The notes beneath the pieces were generated by a model that was given only the letters and a program-made list of their open reading frames with translations, made no database searches and had not been told where the DNA came from. DNA of 37,635 bases, taken from positions 1 through 37,635 of the forward strand of contig JANXZM010000106.1 in assembly GCA_025355505.1 (NCBI GenBank). Direction: 5' to 3'. Made by a program: the position numbers and the translations under genes. This stretch comes from Acidobacteriaceae bacterium (GTDB lineage Bacteria; Acidobacteriota; Terriglobia; Terriglobales; Acidobacteriaceae). Shown piece after piece: positions 8,379 through 18,964 of this stretch. Within the stretch, counting starts at the first letter, position 1, and each line of letters begins with the position of its first letter.

Positions 8379-10103
8379 TCATCCCTGCACCGAAAGCAGG
8401 AACGGCTGTTCGAAGGCTTCCGCGATCCAGCGCAGGAAACGCGCGGCGTCGGCGCCATCGATCAACCGGTGATCGTACGAGAGTGAGAGCGGCAGAATCA
8501 AGCGCGGCTCGAATTTGTTGCCCACCCACTCCGGCTCCATGCGCGAACGCGACAGCCCGAGGATTGCGACCTCGGGATGATTCACGATGGGAGAGAAGCC
8601 AGTGCCGCCGATTCCGCCGAGATTGGTGATGGTAAAGGTGCCGCCTTCCATCTCCTCGACAGTGAGCTTGCGGTCGCGCGCTTTTTTGGAGAGCTGCGTC
8701 ATCTCCGCCGCCAGCTCGACAATGTTTTTCTTGTCAACGTCGCGAATGACCGGCACCAGCAGTCCGCGATCGGTGTCCACCGCCACGCCGATGCTGATGT
8801 ACTGCTTGTAGATGATTTCTTCCTTCGCCATGTCAATGGAGGCATTGAACTGGGGAAAGACTTTGAGGGCCGAGGCGCAGACTTTCAGCGCGATCGCGGT
8901 TACGGTCATCTTGCCGCCGGCTTCTTCCGCGCGGGGCGCAAACTTGGCGCGCAGGTGTTCGAGTTCGGTGATGTCGGCGCGATCCTGCTGGGTGACATGC
9001 GGAATTGTGTTCCATGCCTGACGCAGGTGCTCCGCGGTCTTGCGCCGCACCCCGCGCATTGAAACGCGCTCCGTCTTGCCCCACTTGGCGAAGTCGGGCA
9101 GCGCGGGCTCGATGAAGATTGCGCGTGGAGTTTGTGCGGCGGCGGCGGCCGCAATTAAAGCATTCTTGGCGGACAGCTTGATGTCGTCTTCGCCGATGCG
9201 GCCGCCTGGGCCGCTGCCTTGCACGCTGTGAATATCAACGCCAATTTCGCGCGCCAGGCGTCGCACGTGGGGCGCGGCTGGAACCGGATCGCGGTCTGTG
9301 CCCGCAACCTTGCCCAGTTGCACGGGCATGCTGAACCCCTCTGCCAGGGTGTGCGGTTGATCCGGTGGAAGGGCCTGTTCTTCAGTTTTGCCCTCGGCGC
9401 GCATCGCTAACTGGAACGCGAGCCGCGCCGCTTGCTGTCCGGAGATATGTTCCACCGGTAGGTGCTTGCGAGCAGGCTCCGCTGCGACTACGCCGCCCTC
9501 CAGCGTAAAGATGACCTCACCGACCTTGACCTTCTGACCCTCTTTGACCTTGATCTCGCGCACTACACCGCTGACCGAGGAAGGAACTTCGACAACCGCT
9601 TTGTCGGTTTCGAGTTCCATGACCGGTTGGCCTTCAGAAACGCTCGCGCCCACCGAGATCATCAAGCGCACCAGATCGCCGGAGTCGATGTTCTCACCCA
9701 ATTCAGGCATCTTGAACTCGCTCGCCGTGGCGGCCGAAGCCGTGGGCGTGGCTCGCCGCTCCGGCTGAGGTATAGCTGCCGGGGCTGGCGTCGCGGAAAT
9801 TGGAACCAAGGGAATTACGCTGGGCTGCGCGGCGGTGTTCGAAGCGGGCGTTGTTCCAGTCCCGGTTCCGTTTTCCACGGTGAAGATGACCTGGCCCACG
9901 CGCAGTTTGTCGCCTTCTTTGACGCGAATTTCGCTGACGGTGCCAGTCACCGACGAAGGCACTTCCACAACCGCTTTATCGGTTTCGAGTTCCATGACCG
10001 GTTCGCCTTCGGTGATGCTGGCGCCGGGCTTGATCATCAAGCGGACCAAGTCGCCACTCTCGATATTTTCGCCCAGTTCGGGCAGCTTAAATTCCGTTGC
10101 CAT
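8379..10103 (-). CDS. aceF: Pyruvate dehydrogenase dihydrolipoyllysine acetyltransferase (E2)
   Basis: The 574-residue E2 core enzyme transfers acetyl from lipoyl-lysine to CoA. It has two N-terminal lipoyl domains (residues 2-77 and about 128-203), each with the lipoylation motif 'ETDKAVVEVPSS' (K43 and K168). A flexible Pro/Ala linker, a peripheral subunit-binding domain (about 277-310, 'APHVRRLAREIGVDIHSVQG') and the catalytic acyltransferase domain follow. The active-site 'SYDHRLIDGADAARFL' lies near the C-terminus. The two lipoyl domains are close copies of one another. The ATG is preceded by AAGGAA. It follows aceE after a 66-base gap that contains a REP-like palindrome, and all are on the minus strand. 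It assembles with AceE and LpdA in the cytoplasm. Confidence 0.97.
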   Translation of the reverse strand: MATEFKLPELGENIESGDLVRLMIKPGASITEGEPVMELETDKAVVEVPSSVTGTVSEIRVKEGDKLRVGQVIFTVENGTGTGTTPASNTAAQPSVIPLVPISATPAPAAIPQPERRATPTASAATASEFKMPELGENIDSGDLVRLMISVGASVSEGQPVMELETDKAVVEVPSSVSGVVREIKVKEGQKVKVGEVIFTLEGGVVAAEPARKHLPVEHISGQQAARLAFQLAMRAEGKTEEQALPPDQPHTLAEGFSMPVQLGKVAGTDRDPVPAAPHVRRLAREIGVDIHSVQGSGPGGRIGEDDIKLSAKNALIAAAAAAQTPRAIFIEPALPDFAKWGKTERVSMRGVRRKTAEHLRQAWNTIPHVTQQDRADITELEHLRAKFAPRAEEAGGKMTVTAIALKVCASALKVFPQFNASIDMAKEEIIYKQYISIGVAVDTDRGLLVPVIRDVDKKNIVELAAEMTQLSKKARDRKLTVEEMEGGTFTITNLGGIGGTGFSPIVNHPEVAILGLSRSRMEPEWVGNKFEPRLILPLSLSYDHRLIDGADAARFLRWIAEAFEQPFLLSVQG

Positions 10104-10137
10104 TCGTTCCTTTTTTTCTCAATCTTGCGCTGTGGCG

Positions 10138-10157
10138 GACGGGCGAGGACGCCCGTC
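10138..10157. repeat. REP-like G+C-rich palindrome, copy 2
   Basis: GACGGGCG-AGGA-CGCCCGTC, 8-base perfect stem with a 4-base loop, in the short gap between aceE and aceF. It is nearly identical to the element at 6488-6506. Being inside a likely operon it may act as a transcript-stability element that adjusts E1 to E2 ratios. Confidence 0.7.
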
Positions 10158-10169
10158 TCTCCATGCGCA

Positions 10170-12878
<2,709 letters not shown>

Positions 12879-12956
12879 TCTGACCTCACGAATAAGAATG
12901 CAATCTCTCATCATAAGCAATCGGGAGAAATTTTGCTGGACAGGCGGTTGGTGTGG

Positions 12957-12977
12957 GGACGTGCGCCTTGCCCGTCC
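12957..12977. repeat. Decayed REP-like palindrome, copy 3
   Basis: GGACG...CGTCC ends around a centre resembling the elements at 6488 and 10138 but with several changes. It lies in the gap between the DUF2062 gene and aceE. Confidence 0.35.
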
Positions 12978-13004
12978 AGGCCGAGGGTGGTTCGGCAGTT
13001 TTCT

Positions 13005-13508
13005 TCACAGAGTTTCGAAATCCTCGGCCTGATGGGCGCCGGAAAGTAAATGAATACGCGCCATGCGCCGGATCAACGGCGCCAGAATCACATAAAGCGC
13101 GATGATTCCGGGAGGTCCGATCAGCATCCAGGCCGCCGCCGCTCGCAGCGTGGTCAACCAGAGCACACTGACGGAATGCAGGAAATCAGCGTGCGCCAGC
13201 GCAAGCATCTGGCTGCCGGTCATCGCGAGTGGCGGGACTCGAAACAATCGTTCGCCTACTCGAACAAACGGAATCAACAGCGCGAACCAGAGCGGGTAGA
13301 CCAGAATGTTAACCAGCTGAAGGGCGGCCAGGTTGAGCCGAAAAAGCAGGGCCGCGATCAGGCAAAGCAGGGAAGTCGTCCCTATCACGGGAAAGACGCC
13401 AAGCATGATGCCAAATGCCAGGCTGAGCGCGATTTTTTCCGGCGTGATGCCCTGGGTGAGCAACCGCAGGATGGGGCGCACCAAACGTTTTTGCAGGGAA
13501 TCCTTCAT
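13005..13508 (-). CDS. DUF2062 membrane protein
   Basis: A 167-residue small integral membrane protein. The start is ATG at 13508 (MKDSLQKRLVRPILRLL); an upstream in-frame extension lacks support. It shows the DUF2062 pattern: a short basic N-terminal helix, 'GITPEKIALSLAFGIMLGVFPVIGTTSLLCL' with the conserved Gly/Pro-rich turn, then 'LNLAALQLVNILVYPLWFALLIPFVRVGERLF', and two further hydrophobic segments near residues 110-150. The biochemical role of the family is not established; members are often found near cell-envelope or glycan genes. Here it lies between the amino-sugar genes and aceE on the same strand. Confidence 0.85.
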   Translation of the reverse strand: MKDSLQKRLVRPILRLLTQGITPEKIALSLAFGIMLGVFPVIGTTSLLCLIAALLFRLNLAALQLVNILVYPLWFALLIPFVRVGERLFRVPPLAMTGSQMLALAHADFLHSVSVLWLTTLRAAAAWMLIGPPGIIALYVILAPLIRRMARIHLLSGAHQAEDFETL

Positions 13509-13572
13509 ACGGTGGTTAGTCGTTAGTCGCCGGCCGTCAATCAAAGCGTCTGCGATCGACCAACGACTGCCC

Positions 13573-14700
13573 TTATTCCAGGGTCACCGCTTTCACTAGA
13601 TTGCGCGGACGGTCCACATCGAGGCCGCGTTTGGCGGCAACATAATAGGCAAACAACTGCAGGGGAACGATCTCCAGAATCGGCGACAGGAGTTCCGGCG
13701 CGGCGGGAATAAAGACGGTGTGGTCCGCCAACTGCGGTACGGCTATGTCTCCTTCCGTTGCCAGCGCGATCACGGTTGCACCTTGCTTCTTGAACCCTTC
13801 CATGTTGCCCAGGTTCTTCTGGTAGCGCACGACGGAGCCCGCATGGTTGCGGTCGCAAGTCGCGATCATCAGCAGCGGCAAGCGAAAGTCAATCAGCGCG
13901 TTCGGCCCGTGCTTGGCTTCTCCGGTGGGATAGCCTTCGGCGTGAATGTACGAAACTTCTTTCAGCTTGAGAGCTCCATCCATCGCGATCGGGTAATGGA
14001 TGGCGCGGCCGAGAAACATGAAATCATCCACGCGATAGTAAAGGTCGGCCAGTTTCTCCACTTGATGGGCGGCCGCCAGGATGGTCTCCGTCTTTTGGGG
14101 TAGCGCAAGAAGTTCGCCGATATATTGCTGGGCCAGTTCTTTGGAAACCTCCTCCTTGATTTTGCCGAGATACAGCGCGAATAGAAACAAACAGGCCATC
14201 TGTCCGGTAAATGCCTTGGTCGAAGCGATGCTGATCTCGGGGCCAGCGTGGGTGTAGATGAAGCCGTCGGCTTCCCGCGCAATCGTCGAGCCTTCGACAT
14301 TCGAAATCGCGATGGTGCGCGACCCCTTCCGCCGGGCTTCGCGCTGCGACGCAATCGTGTCGGCGGTTTCTCCCGACTGAGTAATAAAGATGCTGAGTTC
14401 GCCCCGGCCAATCATCGGGTTGCGGTATTCAAACTCGCTGGCATAGTCCACATCGACCGGCACTCCGGCCAGTTCCTGCATCATGTACTGGCCCGTCATC
14501 CCCGCATGACGACTGGTCCCCGAAGCCACGATGTTCATCCGCCGCAGCGCGCGCAATTCCTCGCGCGAGATATGGATCTGGTCCAGGCAAACCCGCCCCT
14601 CGGCCAGCGAGACGCGAGGTGCAATGGTTCGCCGCAAGGCGTCGGGCTGTTCAAAAATTTCTCGAATCAGATGATGCGGAAACTTGCGGGTCTCAGCCAT
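13573..14700 (-). CDS. SIS-domain aldose-ketose isomerase, probable glucosamine-6-phosphate deaminase (NagB-II type)
   Basis: This 375-residue protein equals the isomerase half of GlmS with no glutaminase domain. Two SIS domains carry the GlmS sugar-phosphate motifs: 'VASGTSRHAG', 'TQSGETADTIASQREA', 'SIASTKAFTGQ', 'MDGALKLKEVSYIHAEGYPTGEAKHGPNALID', and the C-terminal 'DRPRNLVKAVTLE'. Without the N-terminal Cys glutaminase it cannot use glutamine. Such stand-alone proteins next to nagA act in known cases as the alternative deaminase converting GlcN-6-P to fructose-6-P and ammonia (NagB-II). The nagA gene is immediately upstream (127-base gap), supporting this. The start is ATG 14700, with AAGGGG about 11 bases upstream. 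A GlmS-like ammonia-dependent synthase role is the alternative. Confidence 0.85.
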   Translation of the reverse strand: MAETRKFPHHLIREIFEQPDALRRTIAPRVSLAEGRVCLDQIHISREELRALRRMNIVASGTSRHAGMTGQYMMQELAGVPVDVDYASEFEYRNPMIGRGELSIFITQSGETADTIASQREARRKGSRTIAISNVEGSTIAREADGFIYTHAGPEISIASTKAFTGQMACLFLFALYLGKIKEEVSKELAQQYIGELLALPQKTETILAAAHQVEKLADLYYRVDDFMFLGRAIHYPIAMDGALKLKEVSYIHAEGYPTGEAKHGPNALIDFRLPLLMIATCDRNHAGSVVRYQKNLGNMEGFKKQGATVIALATEGDIAVPQLADHTVFIPAAPELLSPILEIVPLQLFAYYVAAKRGLDVDRPRNLVKAVTLE

Positions 14701-14741
14701 CGCTCTTCGTCCCCTTGACATTCGCACGCTTTATCAACAGC

Positions 14742-14829
14742 AGTTCCCGGTTCTGAGTTCAACATAAGAATCCAGAGGAACGACCCAAACATAAACTCCT
14801 ATCGCTGAATCCTCGGGGAACTGGGAACT
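14742..14829. repeat. 12-base inverted repeat in the nagA-SIS gap
   Basis: AGTTCCCGGTTC (14742-14753) and GAACTGGGAACT (14818-14829) are inverted with one mismatch and a 64-base spacer. The second arm overlaps the nagA stop codon. It has no T tract, so it is probably an intergenic repeat or mRNA structure rather than a terminator. Confidence 0.4.
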
Positions 14830-16036
14830 AGCACGCAGAGAATTCCACGCCGCCGACAAAAGTCCGCAGCACTTGGCCTTCCGGGCTCAAGACCACGAAG
14901 TCCGCGTCGGCTCCCACAGCGAGCACGCCCTTATTAACGATACGCGCCACTCGCGCCGGATTTTGGCTGGCGGCAGCCACAGCCTGCGGCAAATTCCATT
15001 CCGCGAAACGCGCCAGATTGCGTACCGCACGGTCCATGGTCAAAACGCTTCCGGCCAGTTTGCCGTCCGACATGCACTTGCCATCGCGAACATCCACTTC
15101 GAAGGACCCCAGGCGATAGCGGCCATCCGGCATGCCGGTGGCGGAAATAGCATCGGTGATCAGCACGGTTAGCTCAGGGCCTTTAGCGCAAGCAAAGAGC
15201 TTCACGATTGCCGGATCAAGATGCACGCCGTCGGCGATGATGTCCGCGCTGAGGCGACGATCGGTAAGCACTGCGCCCAAAATTCCCGGACTGCGATGGT
15301 CGAGCGGGCGCATGGCATTGAAAGTATGTGTAGCGTGCCGCGCTCCCGCCGCGATTCCGCGTTCGGCTGCCGCGAAATCGGCGTCGGAATGTCCGAGGCT
15401 TACGCAAACCCCGCGCCGCGCGGCCTCGGAGATGACCTCTGGCGCTCCCCGCAATTCGGGAGCAATCGTCATCATGCGGATACGGCCGCGCGCGGCCTGC
15501 CAGAACCGCTCGAACAAGGCCAGCGTGGGAGCCAGTAAATTTTCCGGCGGATGCACCCCGCGCCGCGCATGGCTGATGAATGGCCCCTCAAGATGGATTC
15601 CGAGCGGGATGGCCCGACTCTTGCCATCAGCATGTTGTGGTTCGGGCTGTCGCTGGCGGGTTTGTGTGCACTCCAGTTCGCGCTTTTCAATCGTATCCGC
15701 CAGTCGTTCCAGCGCCCGTAAAGTCGTATCCATGGGAGCGGTGACGGTGGTTGGGAAATAAGCGGTGACCCCATGCCGCGCCAGCAATTGTTCGATTGCC
15801 GGCAGCGCCTCGGCGGTGTCGTCCATGACGTCATATCCGGCGCTGCCGTGAATGTGAAGATCAACGTAACCAGGCGCGATCACGCTATCCCCGAAGTCGG
15901 ACGTAGAAACTCCGGCGGGAACCTGCCCGCTGGTCCGAGGGGAAATTTCGAGGATGCGCCCCTGCTCGACAAGCAGGAGAGGATGCTCGACCGCGTCCGT
16001 CGGAGTCAACAGCCTTCCAGCAGTAAAAGCCAGCAT
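14828..16036 (-). CDS. nagA: N-acetylglucosamine-6-phosphate deacetylase
   Basis: The 402-residue amidohydrolase-superfamily enzyme removes acetate from GlcNAc-6-P to give GlcN-6-P during recycling or use of cell-wall or chitin amino sugar. Visible metal and catalytic residues are H61/H63 in 'DLHIHGSAG', E150 in 'GIHLEGPF', H216 in 'SLGHSDADF', H237 in 'HATHTFNAM', and catalytic D295 in 'VLITDAISATG'. A hydrophilic insertion near residues 122-140 (Gln/Pro-rich) interrupts the usual helix and appears lineage-specific. The downstream SIS protein would take its product to fructose-6-P, so the two form a compact GlcNAc-6-P catabolic pair. No transporter or kinase is adjacent. Confidence 0.95.
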   Translation of the reverse strand: MLAFTAGRLLTPTDAVEHPLLLVEQGRILEISPRTSGQVPAGVSTSDFGDSVIAPGYVDLHIHGSAGYDVMDDTAEALPAIEQLLARHGVTAYFPTTVTAPMDTTLRALERLADTIEKRELECTQTRQRQPEPQHADGKSRAIPLGIHLEGPFISHARRGVHPPENLLAPTLALFERFWQAARGRIRMMTIAPELRGAPEVISEAARRGVCVSLGHSDADFAAAERGIAAGARHATHTFNAMRPLDHRSPGILGAVLTDRRLSADIIADGVHLDPAIVKLFACAKGPELTVLITDAISATGMPDGRYRLGSFEVDVRDGKCMSDGKLAGSVLTMDRAVRNLARFAEWNLPQAVAAASQNPARVARIVNKGVLAVGADADFVVLSPEGQVLRTFVGGVEFSAC

Positions 16037-16175
16037 AGAAACGTTTTAATAGCGGTAAAAAGACGACTATGGCCAGGATTGTAGCAGCGATTGTAGCAGC
16101 CTTTGCACCCGCCAGCAGGGCGACGGGCGGCTCGCGAACTGACAAACCCTTGACGACCAGTAAACGTTCCAGGCA

Positions 16176-16194
16176 ACGCTACTGATGGTAGCGT
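16176..16194. other. Short perfect hairpin upstream of tRNA-Pro
   Basis: ACGCTAC (16176-16182) pairs with GTAGCGT (16188-16194) across a 5-base loop. There is no T tract on either side. It lies in the divergent region between nagA and tRNA-Pro; its role is unclear. Confidence 0.35.
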
Positions 16195-16201
16195 CAGAAA
16201 C

Positions 16202-16233
16202 TCGATACTTCTTGAAATCGATACTTCCTGAAA
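16202..16233. repeat. 16-base tandem repeat (two units)
   Basis: TCGATACTTCTTGAAA at 16202-16217 is followed directly by the same unit with one change at 16218-16233. It lies between nagA and the tRNA promoter. Confidence 0.6.
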
Positions 16234-16319
16234 TCAGTGTCCGCAATAAGAGCTTAGAGATTAGCGGCTGTTCCCGACAGCACCATGCAACCGAGGTAAA
16301 TCGCCAGACCGCAGAATGC

Positions 16320-16325
16320 TATACT
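16320..16325 (+). promoter_or_regulatory. Putative -10 element of tRNA-Pro
   Basis: TATACT at 16320-16325 is a strong -10 hexamer 55 bases before the tRNA. No good -35 is seen at the expected spacing, so this is tentative. Confidence 0.4.
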
Positions 16326-16379
16326 GTCTGAGTTCGAGTCGCCACGTCGTTCCCGTGGTGGCAGTCATCCAGTGTCAGT

Positions 16380-16464
<85 letters not shown>

Positions 16465-16674
16465 GGAATCAATCAATTACGGGCACAAGAAGCGTGATTT
16501 CGGTGCCTAGTTCGGTGGTTCTACGCCTCCACCTCTCCAGCAAGTGTTCGTGTGTAATCAATGACTTAGCAGCCACAATGAACCTCTGGGTGAAAACCAG
16601 GGGGTCAGGGCGAACGTTCAAAATCGCTTGGAGCAGAACAGTGAGTCCAATGAAAACTGGGTCGCGTTGATGAG
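16465..16674. other. Island left-end gap, nothing recognised
   Basis: About 210 bases between the attachment repeat and the IS3 fragment. Open frames here merely read through the tRNA or overlap transposase debris; no coding sequence, integrase remnant or clear terminator was identified. Confidence 0.5.
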
Positions 16675-16806
16675 ACCATACTTCACGCCCGCGGTCAGAA
16701 TCGCCTGCGCCAACTGATTTTCGTCCGTGCGCCGCAGCGGCAGATAGCGTAGTGTTCCTCGCCATTGCCTCACCACTCGGCACGACCGCTGCTCACTCGC
16801 TTTCAT
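16675..16806 (-). pseudogene. IS3-family transposase (OrfB) N-terminal fragment
   Basis: The minus-strand frame from ATG 16806 gives 44 residues, MKASEQRSCRVVRQWRGTLR then 'YLPLRRTDENQLAQAILTAGVKYG'. This resembles the start of IS3-family (IS51/IS407-like) OrfB, 'SERRACRV...R...R+R.DE..L...I..LA..YG', where the next residues would be a 'RYGYRR' segment. Homology stops abruptly at 'KYG', before the catalytic DDE core. No OrfA is seen upstream. It is therefore a truncated relic at the island's left end. Confidence 0.6.
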
Positions 16807-17025
16807 AACGCCTACCGCAGTGGCGACTACATTGGACGCTGGCTATGGTCAGGTCAATGGCTCGTTCGAAATGAATCAGACTACAGCGGGGAGGATCCCG
16901 ACACTGCTGAAGAAGGGGCGCCGCTGTCGTGTGATGAAATGTGCATTGGCCTCGGTGCGCATACCCACTATTGGGATCGGTCGGCCCCGGATGTCGCGGC
17001 TCGCCTTGATGCGCTGATCGCCTGA
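16807..17025 (+). pseudogene. C-terminal remnant of an unidentified gene (hydrolase-like?)
   Basis: A 72-residue open stretch starts at the IS3-fragment boundary and ends at TGA 17023-17025. It contains 'AYRSGDYIGRWLW' and a well-formed C-terminus 'CIGLGAHTHYWDRSAPDVAARLDALIA'. These resemble C-terminal segments of putative alpha/beta-hydrolase-like proteins, but I cannot name the family with confidence. The N-terminal part is missing and the frame meets the IS3 fragment, so it is probably a gene cut by IS insertion or deletion. The following 238 bases to 17263 hold nothing I recognise. Confidence 0.35.
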
Positions 17026-17263
17026 CTCAAAATTCGACACTTCCGCCGACGGTTGTTGGGTAGCCCGCCCGACGACGCTGTCACGTTCTTCTGGCGCTGT
17101 CCCTTGACCCGCTGACGGTTGGCAGTGTCAGATCTTTCCGTTCGATCCCGCTCGGCGACCTTCAGCAACAAAGGAACTGCTGAAGTTTCCCTGGTAGCTT
17201 CCAGGCCTGGGTAAGCCGGTCCTAAAACAGTGAAAGCTTTGAGAGAGCGATCGCTGTGACGAG

Positions 17264-18775
17264 CTACTGGCTGCCCTTCTGCCCCGCCTGGAACTTCGTC
17301 CACGGCCCTGCCTTCATGTCGCGAAGCAGTGGCTTCTGCCAGGAATATTCGGGATGCCGCTCCAGAAAGTCCGCCGCCACAAAATCCGCGCCACAAGGAT
17401 GGCCGGCGCGCGCCACGAAGCTCATATTTGCAGCCAGTTTGCTGTCCGTAGCTTTGCCCTGCACCGCTCCTCCGGGATTGTAAGCATCCCACTCCCACTC
17501 TTTCACGCCGCGCGATGAGGCATCGACGTGTCCGCAAACAGAGCGCTCGTTGGGCTGCTCTCTCTTCTCGAAGCTGTCAAAATGATCTCCCAGGAAACGC
17601 TCGGCCATCTCGACGTCAATCGTTCCCTTGGCCTGCTTCATCAATTCATCCGCGCGCGTATGCCGTGCGTTCATTGAAGATGATGTGTTATTGGGATCGA
17701 AGCCGCTGGTTTCCTCGCGGATAACCTTCGGATCGCGGGGAAAGTTTGAGCTCACGAAATATCCGTCGCTAGTGCGCCATAGCGGAGTATTCTTCAGACC
17801 GAGTTCGAGGTAGGCGATCTCGCCGGTCTTGCGGTCACCGATGAGCCAGTCGTTGGCGTAGCCCCCGTTGTTGCCATCCTTGATGATGCGCACGTAGTCG
17901 TCAATGTTCTGGGCATACTGCAGCGCCTTGCGCGAGCGCATGAATTCTGGCTTTCCGCTGGGGTCCCATCCCTCGAATTGCGTGATCGTGGTTTCCGTAA
18001 TCATGATTCCGGCCGAGTTCACCGCGAAGTCGTCGTCACTGGTGATCACTCCCGGAAACCCGTCCATGAGAATGCGCTGCCCGTTCTGTGGCACGATGTC
18101 GAAGATTGCCACCCAGCGTTCACCCGCCAGGTAGCTGGTCCAGTTGTTGTGCGCGATCACGATCTGGTGATCTTTGGTGTAGCTGCCGGTGGCGATGAAC
18201 GCGCTGCAATTGCCAGGCGCAGCTAGTTTAGGCGAGTTCGGTGACATCTCAGGTCCGTACATCACTTTCTCTTTAGCGGACTCCTTCTTCGATTTCTTGT
18301 TCAACCATGGCACGTAGTAATCCGGTACCTCCTCAAACGCATTGAGTGCCACGATGTCGTACACGTCGAGGTCCACGCCGTGAGCCTTTACACCTTCGGC
18401 GATTCCTCTCAACTCCTGCTGATATTCGGCGTCAATGTGGGGCCACAGCATCTCCCTCGCCGTCTTACGGAAGAACTCCCAGTCGCGCTGGGTTTGGCGG
18501 GTGTCGATCAAATTGATCGCTTCGAACGCGTCTTTGATCTCAGCTGCCAGCAAATATCCGTGCTGGAAGCCGATATCGGAAGGAGAGCCTTCCAGGTGAA
18601 CATACGTCCACCCGCCCTGCTGGAAGCGGTAGGCTTTTTGCAACCGCGGAACGGAAGAAGAAGTGGCGCTCTGCGGCTGCGTGGCGCACATCGATGCACC
18701 CAAGAGCACCGTAGCGAACCCTAGCGCAGCACCCGTCAACTTTGCCAAGACAAAAAAGGAACGCCAATTCATCAT
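17264..18775 (-). CDS. Secreted phospholipase B-like / C45-family Ntn hydrolase
   Basis: A 503-residue protein with an N-terminal signal (hydrophobic residues 8-28). After a propeptide-like region (40-188) comes 'APGNCSAFIATG' with the presumed nucleophile Cys190, then 'IAHNNWTSY' and 'DGFPGVITSDDDFAVNSAGIMITETT'. 'GGYANDWLIGDRKTGEIAYLELG' follows. This series matches the phospholipase B-like/PLBD fold, in which autocleavage frees an N-terminal Cys; the wider C45 group includes penicillin acyltransferase. Such enzymes cut or form linear amide or acyl bonds, so the substrate could be an N-acyl amino acid, a peptide-like amide or a lipid. The start ATG 18775 has GAGG six bases upstream; an in-frame ATG follows directly. 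It is the last gene of the minus arm, 189 bases after the FAD oxidoreductase. Confidence 0.85.
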   Translation of the reverse strand: MMNWRSFFVLAKLTGAALGFATVLLGASMCATQPQSATSSSVPRLQKAYRFQQGGWTYVHLEGSPSDIGFQHGYLLAAEIKDAFEAINLIDTRQTQRDWEFFRKTAREMLWPHIDAEYQQELRGIAEGVKAHGVDLDVYDIVALNAFEEVPDYYVPWLNKKSKKESAKEKVMYGPEMSPNSPKLAAPGNCSAFIATGSYTKDHQIVIAHNNWTSYLAGERWVAIFDIVPQNGQRILMDGFPGVITSDDDFAVNSAGIMITETTITQFEGWDPSGKPEFMRSRKALQYAQNIDDYVRIIKDGNNGGYANDWLIGDRKTGEIAYLELGLKNTPLWRTSDGYFVSSNFPRDPKVIREETSGFDPNNTSSSMNARHTRADELMKQAKGTIDVEMAERFLGDHFDSFEKREQPNERSVCGHVDASSRGVKEWEWDAYNPGGAVQGKATDSKLAANMSFVARAGHPCGADFVAADFLERHPEYSWQKPLLRDMKAGPWTKFQAGQKGSQ

Positions 18776-18964
18776 GGAATCCTCTCGATTCTAAATCCTT
18801 GCAACCACTGCCAGGCGCCATTCTAGACTAGTCTCGCATCCGCACTCGGCTCGATCCTTCCGGTCAGTTGAAAAAGAGGGTGTGCAACCGCCGATAGATT
18901 TCTTCCACTCTCGAAGCGACCGACCCCAGGCGAAACAACTGCTCTTGAAGAACTGGTCAAGACA

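Noticed and set aside
15885-16145. Minus-strand frame with a hydrophobic stretch upstream of nagA
   Set aside because: Most of it is nagA in another frame; the hydrophobic part is short and has no start signal.
16968-17537. 189-codon minus-strand frame before the PLB-like gene
   Set aside because: It overlaps the 3' end of the PLB-like gene in another frame and shows no domain.
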